DNA of 6,481 nt from an uncultured Oscillospiraceae bacterium (lineage in GTDB: Bacteria > Bacillota > Clostridia > Oscillospirales > Oscillospiraceae), in NCBI GenBank assembly GCA_944385195.1, contig CALWWH010000131.1, positions 1 through 6,481 of the forward strand. The letters run 5' to 3'. This document shows, one piece after another, positions 5,017-6,481 of this stretch. The notes below the pieces were generated by a model. The model was not told the DNA's origin and ran no database searches. It worked only from the letters and a program-made list of their open reading frames with translations. The position numbers and the translations under genes are program-made. Position 1 is the first letter of the stretch. Every line of letters starts with the position of its first letter.

Positions 5017-6384
5017 ATGAGTGAGTATTACAATCAAGATCAGTGGCAGGAGCCGCAGCAGGAGGAGCCCACACCGGGCCAGATGTCGATGTGGGAGCCG
5101 AGCCGCTTTGAGGAGCACAGCACCGCCCGGCCGGCAAAGAAAAAACACACAAAGGGGCTTATCGTCCTGGTCCTGTGCGCGACCCTCGTGCTGGGTGGCG
5201 GCAGCGGTGTGATCGGCGGCTATTTCCTGGGGAAGAATCAGGAGCCGCAGCCTTCTGCTCCGCCTACTGAGGTCATGCAGGCCGAAACTGCGGCCCCGGA
5301 GACGCAGACGCCTGCAGCTGCCGTAGACGAGGACCCTCTGATGATAACCACCAATAACTCCGGTGTGGAGATGGAGCCTACAGAGGTCTTTGAGGCCAAT
5401 GTCGATGCGGTGGTGTCCATCTCCAACGAGATCACGACCCAGAATATCTTCGGACAGGTGTCCAGCGCCGCCAGCTCCGGTTCGGGCTTCATCGTTGACG
5501 CCGATGGCTATATTGTGACGAATTACCACGTCATCGAAGGCGCCGAGACACTGAAGGTTACCACCACGGCAGGCGAGACCTATCCCGCGGAGCTCATCGG
5601 CGGAGACAAGGAAAATGACGTGGCTCTGCTCAAGATCGAGGGCGAGACCTTCCCCACCTGCCATGTGGGCGACAGCGACCAGATGCGCGTGGGCCAGATG
5701 GTGGTTGCCATCGGCAACCCCCTGGGCGAGCTGACCAACACCCTGACCGTCGGCTATGTCAGCGCCCTCGACCGGGAGATCAACACGGACGGTACACCCA
5801 TCAATATGCTCCAGACCGATGCCGCCATCAACTCCGGCAACTCCGGCGGCCCGCTCTTTGATATGTACGGCAACGTCATCGGCATCACCACGGCGAAATA
5901 CGCCAGCGATACCATCGAGGGCCTGGGCTTTGCCATCCCCATCAACGACGCGATGAAGATCGTGGCGGACCTTAAGATGTACGGCTACGTCATCGGCCGG
6001 CCCTACTTCGGCATCTACACCGACGACCTGACCGTGACCATGGCCTCCTACTACAACCTGCCCGTGGGCGTCTACGTCACCGGCGTCATCGAGGACGGCG
6101 CGGCGGCCAAGGCTGGTATGCAGCAGGGCGACATCATCTGCTCCATTGACGACCAGCGCTGCCAGACCCAGACGGAGATGTCCTCCATCATGAAGAACTA
6201 CAGCGCCGGCGACACGGCCACTGTGGAGATCTACCGCGGCGGCGAGTATCAGGACCTGACCATCACCTTCGACGAGAAGCCGAAGCAGGAGGTCACCCAG
6301 ACCGAGCAGTCGACCCAGACCCAGCCCAGCACCGGCGGCAGCCAGAGCGGCTTCCCGTTCTTCGGATTTCGGTTCGGGGGATAA
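5017..6384 (+). CDS. htrA: Membrane-anchored HtrA/DegP-type serine protease with one PDZ domain
   Basis: A 455-residue S1C-family serine protease for quality control of proteins outside the membrane. Order: an acidic Gln/Glu/Pro-rich cytoplasmic N-terminus (1-40), KKKHTK as stop signal (41-46), one transmembrane helix (about 47-71), and a Pro/Thr/Ala/Gln-rich extracellular linker (about 72-120). The trypsin-like domain (about 122-320) has the catalytic triad H171 (TNYHVIEG), D201 (ENDVALLKI) and S276 (GNSGGPL). A PDZ domain (about 327-419) with GAAAKAGMQQGDII follows, then a Gln/Thr/Ser tail ending in an aromatic-glycine stretch, GFPFFGFRFGG. This is the Gram-positive HtrA/YyxA (DegP-like) layout and length. 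AAAGGAG (5002-5008) lies 8 nt before the ATG. All catalytic residues are present. The second half is strikingly rich in C-ending codons compared with the first. A strong terminator follows 9 bp after the stop. Confidence 0.95.
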   Translation: MSEYYNQDQWQEPQQEEPTPGQMSMWEPSRFEEHSTARPAKKKHTKGLIVLVLCATLVLGGGSGVIGGYFLGKNQEPQPSAPPTEVMQAETAAPETQTPAAAVDEDPLMITTNNSGVEMEPTEVFEANVDAVVSISNEITTQNIFGQVSSAASSGSGFIVDADGYIVTNYHVIEGAETLKVTTTAGETYPAELIGGDKENDVALLKIEGETFPTCHVGDSDQMRVGQMVVAIGNPLGELTNTLTVGYVSALDREINTDGTPINMLQTDAAINSGNSGGPLFDMYGNVIGITTAKYASDTIEGLGFAIPINDAMKIVADLKMYGYVIGRPYFGIYTDDLTVTMASYYNLPVGVYVTGVIEDGAAAKAGMQQGDIICSIDDQRCQTQTEMSSIMKNYSAGDTATVEIYRGGEYQDLTITFDEKPKQEVTQTEQSTQTQPSTGGSQSGFPFFGFRFGG

Positions 6385-6392
6385 AACAGCAT

Positions 6393-6428
6393 AAAAAACC
6401 GCTTTCCGGGTTGGAAAGCGGTTTTTTT
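6393..6428 (+). terminator. Strong intrinsic terminator after htrA, symmetrical
   Basis: CCGCTTTCC (6399-6407) pairs with GGAAAGCGG (6413-6421) around a 5-nt loop (GGGTT). The stem is extended by six A-T pairs (6393-6398 with 6422-6427), and seven T residues end the element. The matching A-tract on the left means it could also terminate transcription arriving from the right on the minus strand. Confidence 0.92.
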
Positions 6429-6429
6429 A

Positions 6430-6480
6430 TCAAAAAGTGCAGTTACAGTTGTAGGCGAACTGTGATTGCCCGCGTTTTAC
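6430..6480 (-). CDS. Possible C-terminal tail of a convergent gene (partial, tentative)
   Basis: On the minus strand one frame is open from the window edge to a TGA at 6432-6430, giving 16 residues ending FAYNCNCTF. The stop falls 2 bp from the symmetrical terminator, as it would for a convergent gene. A second frame also stays open, to a TAA at 6445-6443, so the choice is not settled. The piece is too short to identify, and this stretch may simply be intergenic. Confidence 0.2.
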   Translation of the reverse strand, partial: VKRGQSQFAYNCNCTF

Positions 6481-6481
6481 C

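Noticed and set aside
4942..5664. 240-codon open frame antisense to htrA
   Set aside because: It is antisense to a gene with an intact catalytic triad, lacks a ribosome binding site, and is explained by codon bias.

Overview
The window looks like ordinary chromosome from a moderately GC-rich, anaerobic Firmicute, most likely an Oscillospiraceae/Ruminococcaceae-type Clostridium. The basis is a DapL-type lysine/peptidoglycan aminotransferase, a DUF951 protein, a clostridial-style RarA, strong AAAGGAG ribosome binding sites throughout, and tRNA genes with encoded CCA. The species-level guess is inference; no rRNA or other taxonomic marker is present. I found no phage, transposon, CRISPR, toxin-antitoxin or defence genes.

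Layout from left to right: (1) the C-terminal ~314 residues of LL-diaminopimelate aminotransferase (dapL, +), cut by the window edge. (2) A 140-bp gap with a 14-bp palindrome, two overlapping hairpins and a near-consensus promoter. (3) rarA (+), an AAA+ replication-fork maintenance ATPase. (4) A minus-strand pair, a 122-aa protein of unknown function followed by a three-repeat S1-domain RNA-binding protein, whose 3' end overlaps the 3' end of rarA by 20 bp. (5) A divergently oriented 62-aa DUF951 gene (+). (6) A tRNA cluster Phe(GAA)-Gly(GCC)-Cys(GCA) (+) with its own TTGACA/TATGAT promoter, an internal long hairpin between Gly and Cys, and a terminator after Cys. (7) A ~215-bp gap ending in a promoter. 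(8) A PaaI-like hotdog thioesterase (+). (9) A membrane-anchored HtrA/DegP-type serine protease with one PDZ domain (+), closed by a strong, symmetrical terminator. The last ~50 bp may hold the tail of a convergent gene.

The genes are mostly housekeeping and do not form one pathway: cell-wall precursor/lysine synthesis (dapL), replication stress (rarA), RNA binding (S1 protein), decoding (tRNAs), acyl-CoA hydrolysis (thioesterase) and envelope protein quality control (htrA). The most notable points are small-scale. A hairpin hides the Shine-Dalgarno sequence of the uncharacterised 122-aa gene, a start-site choice and hairpin sit at the S1 gene, rarA and the S1 gene overlap tail to tail, and a 14-bp hairpin sits inside the tRNA operon. 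I did not find convincing evidence of a new multi-gene system.
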